NCBI GenBank assembly: GCA_022706175.1
Contig: JAKJDB010000167.1
Span: 1 to 6,440 of the forward strand
Length of the DNA stretch: 6,440 nucleotides
Source: Candidatus Zhuqueibacterota bacterium
GTDB taxonomy: Bacteria > KSB1 > UBA2214
Reading direction: 5' to 3'
In this document: positions 6,372 through 6,440 of the stretch, piece after piece
Layout: each line of letters opens with the position of its first letter
How positions within the stretch are numbered: the first letter of the stretch is position 1
Position numbers and translations under genes: made by a program
Notes under the pieces: generated by a model
The model's database searches: none
What the model saw: the letters and a program-made list of their open reading frames with translations, nothing else
Told to the model about the DNA's origin: nothing

Positions 6372-6440
6372 TTACCTGTGCTGCAGGCCATCCAGAGTGC
6401 CGATAGGTCCTGTTGCCAGGGTGTGCCACGAGCGGACAGC
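6372..6440 (-). CDS. Possible C-terminal end of an upstream gene
   Basis: The minus strand is open from the window edge for 22 codons and stops at TAA (6372-6374); the readable end is GPIGTLDGLQHR. The segment is GC-rich with mostly G or C in third positions, then composition drops sharply to AT-rich right after the stop, as expected at a gene end. The peptide is too short to recognise, and other frames here are open too. If real, it lies upstream of the GxGYxYP gene in the same direction, with a 98-nt gap containing the candidate promoter. Confidence 0.22.
   Translation of the reverse strand, partial: AVRSWHTLATGPIGTLDGLQHR

Noticed and set aside
6155..6391. A 78-codon minus-strand open frame overlapping the start of the GxGYxYP gene
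   Set aside because: It runs out of frame through the promoter-like region and the signal peptide of a strong gene, and its composition follows the AT-rich leader. It has no recognisable feature.

Overview
The window comes from a GC-rich bacterial chromosome. It carries three large genes for exported proteins, all on the minus strand, and the tail of an unrelated plus-strand gene at the left edge. The mix suggests an uncultivated heterotroph of the FCB/KSB1-like or Planctomycetes/Acidobacteria type: a TIM-barrel hydrolase-like lipoprotein, a metallophosphoesterase fused to FG-GAP/VCBS repeats rich in DxDxDG loops, and a GxGYxYP putative glycoside hydrolase with a C-terminal lipocalin-like domain. 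This placement is inference from protein style only; no RNA gene or marker is present to settle it.

Layout from left to right. Positions 2-172 (+) hold the last 56 codons of a cation diffusion facilitator (CDF) metal transporter, which converges on the cluster. Positions 224-1807 (-) encode a 527-aa lipoprotein with a glycoside-hydrolase-like barrel. Positions 1864-4068 (-) encode a 734-aa secreted calcineurin-type metallophosphoesterase ending in seven FG-GAP repeats, probably a seven-bladed propeller. Positions 4192-6273 (-) encode a 693-aa secreted GxGYxYP protein. An AT-rich leader with a plausible sigma70-like promoter lies at 6274-6371. At 6372-6440 (-) a short open stretch may be the end of another gene.

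The transcription order is GxGYxYP protein, then phosphoesterase-propeller, then TIM-barrel lipoprotein. The gaps are 123 and 56 nt, with a ribosome-binding site before each start and no convincing terminator between them, so a single transcript is likely but unproven. All three products carry export signals. Two resemble glycoside hydrolases and one a phosphoesterase with a calcium-binding-type propeller, so a shared role at the cell envelope or outside the cell on a complex, perhaps phosphorylated, glycan is a reasonable hypothesis. No transporter, SusC/D pair, regulator or sigma factor of a classic polysaccharide utilization locus is visible. I see no tRNA, rRNA, CRISPR array, insertion sequence or integration site.
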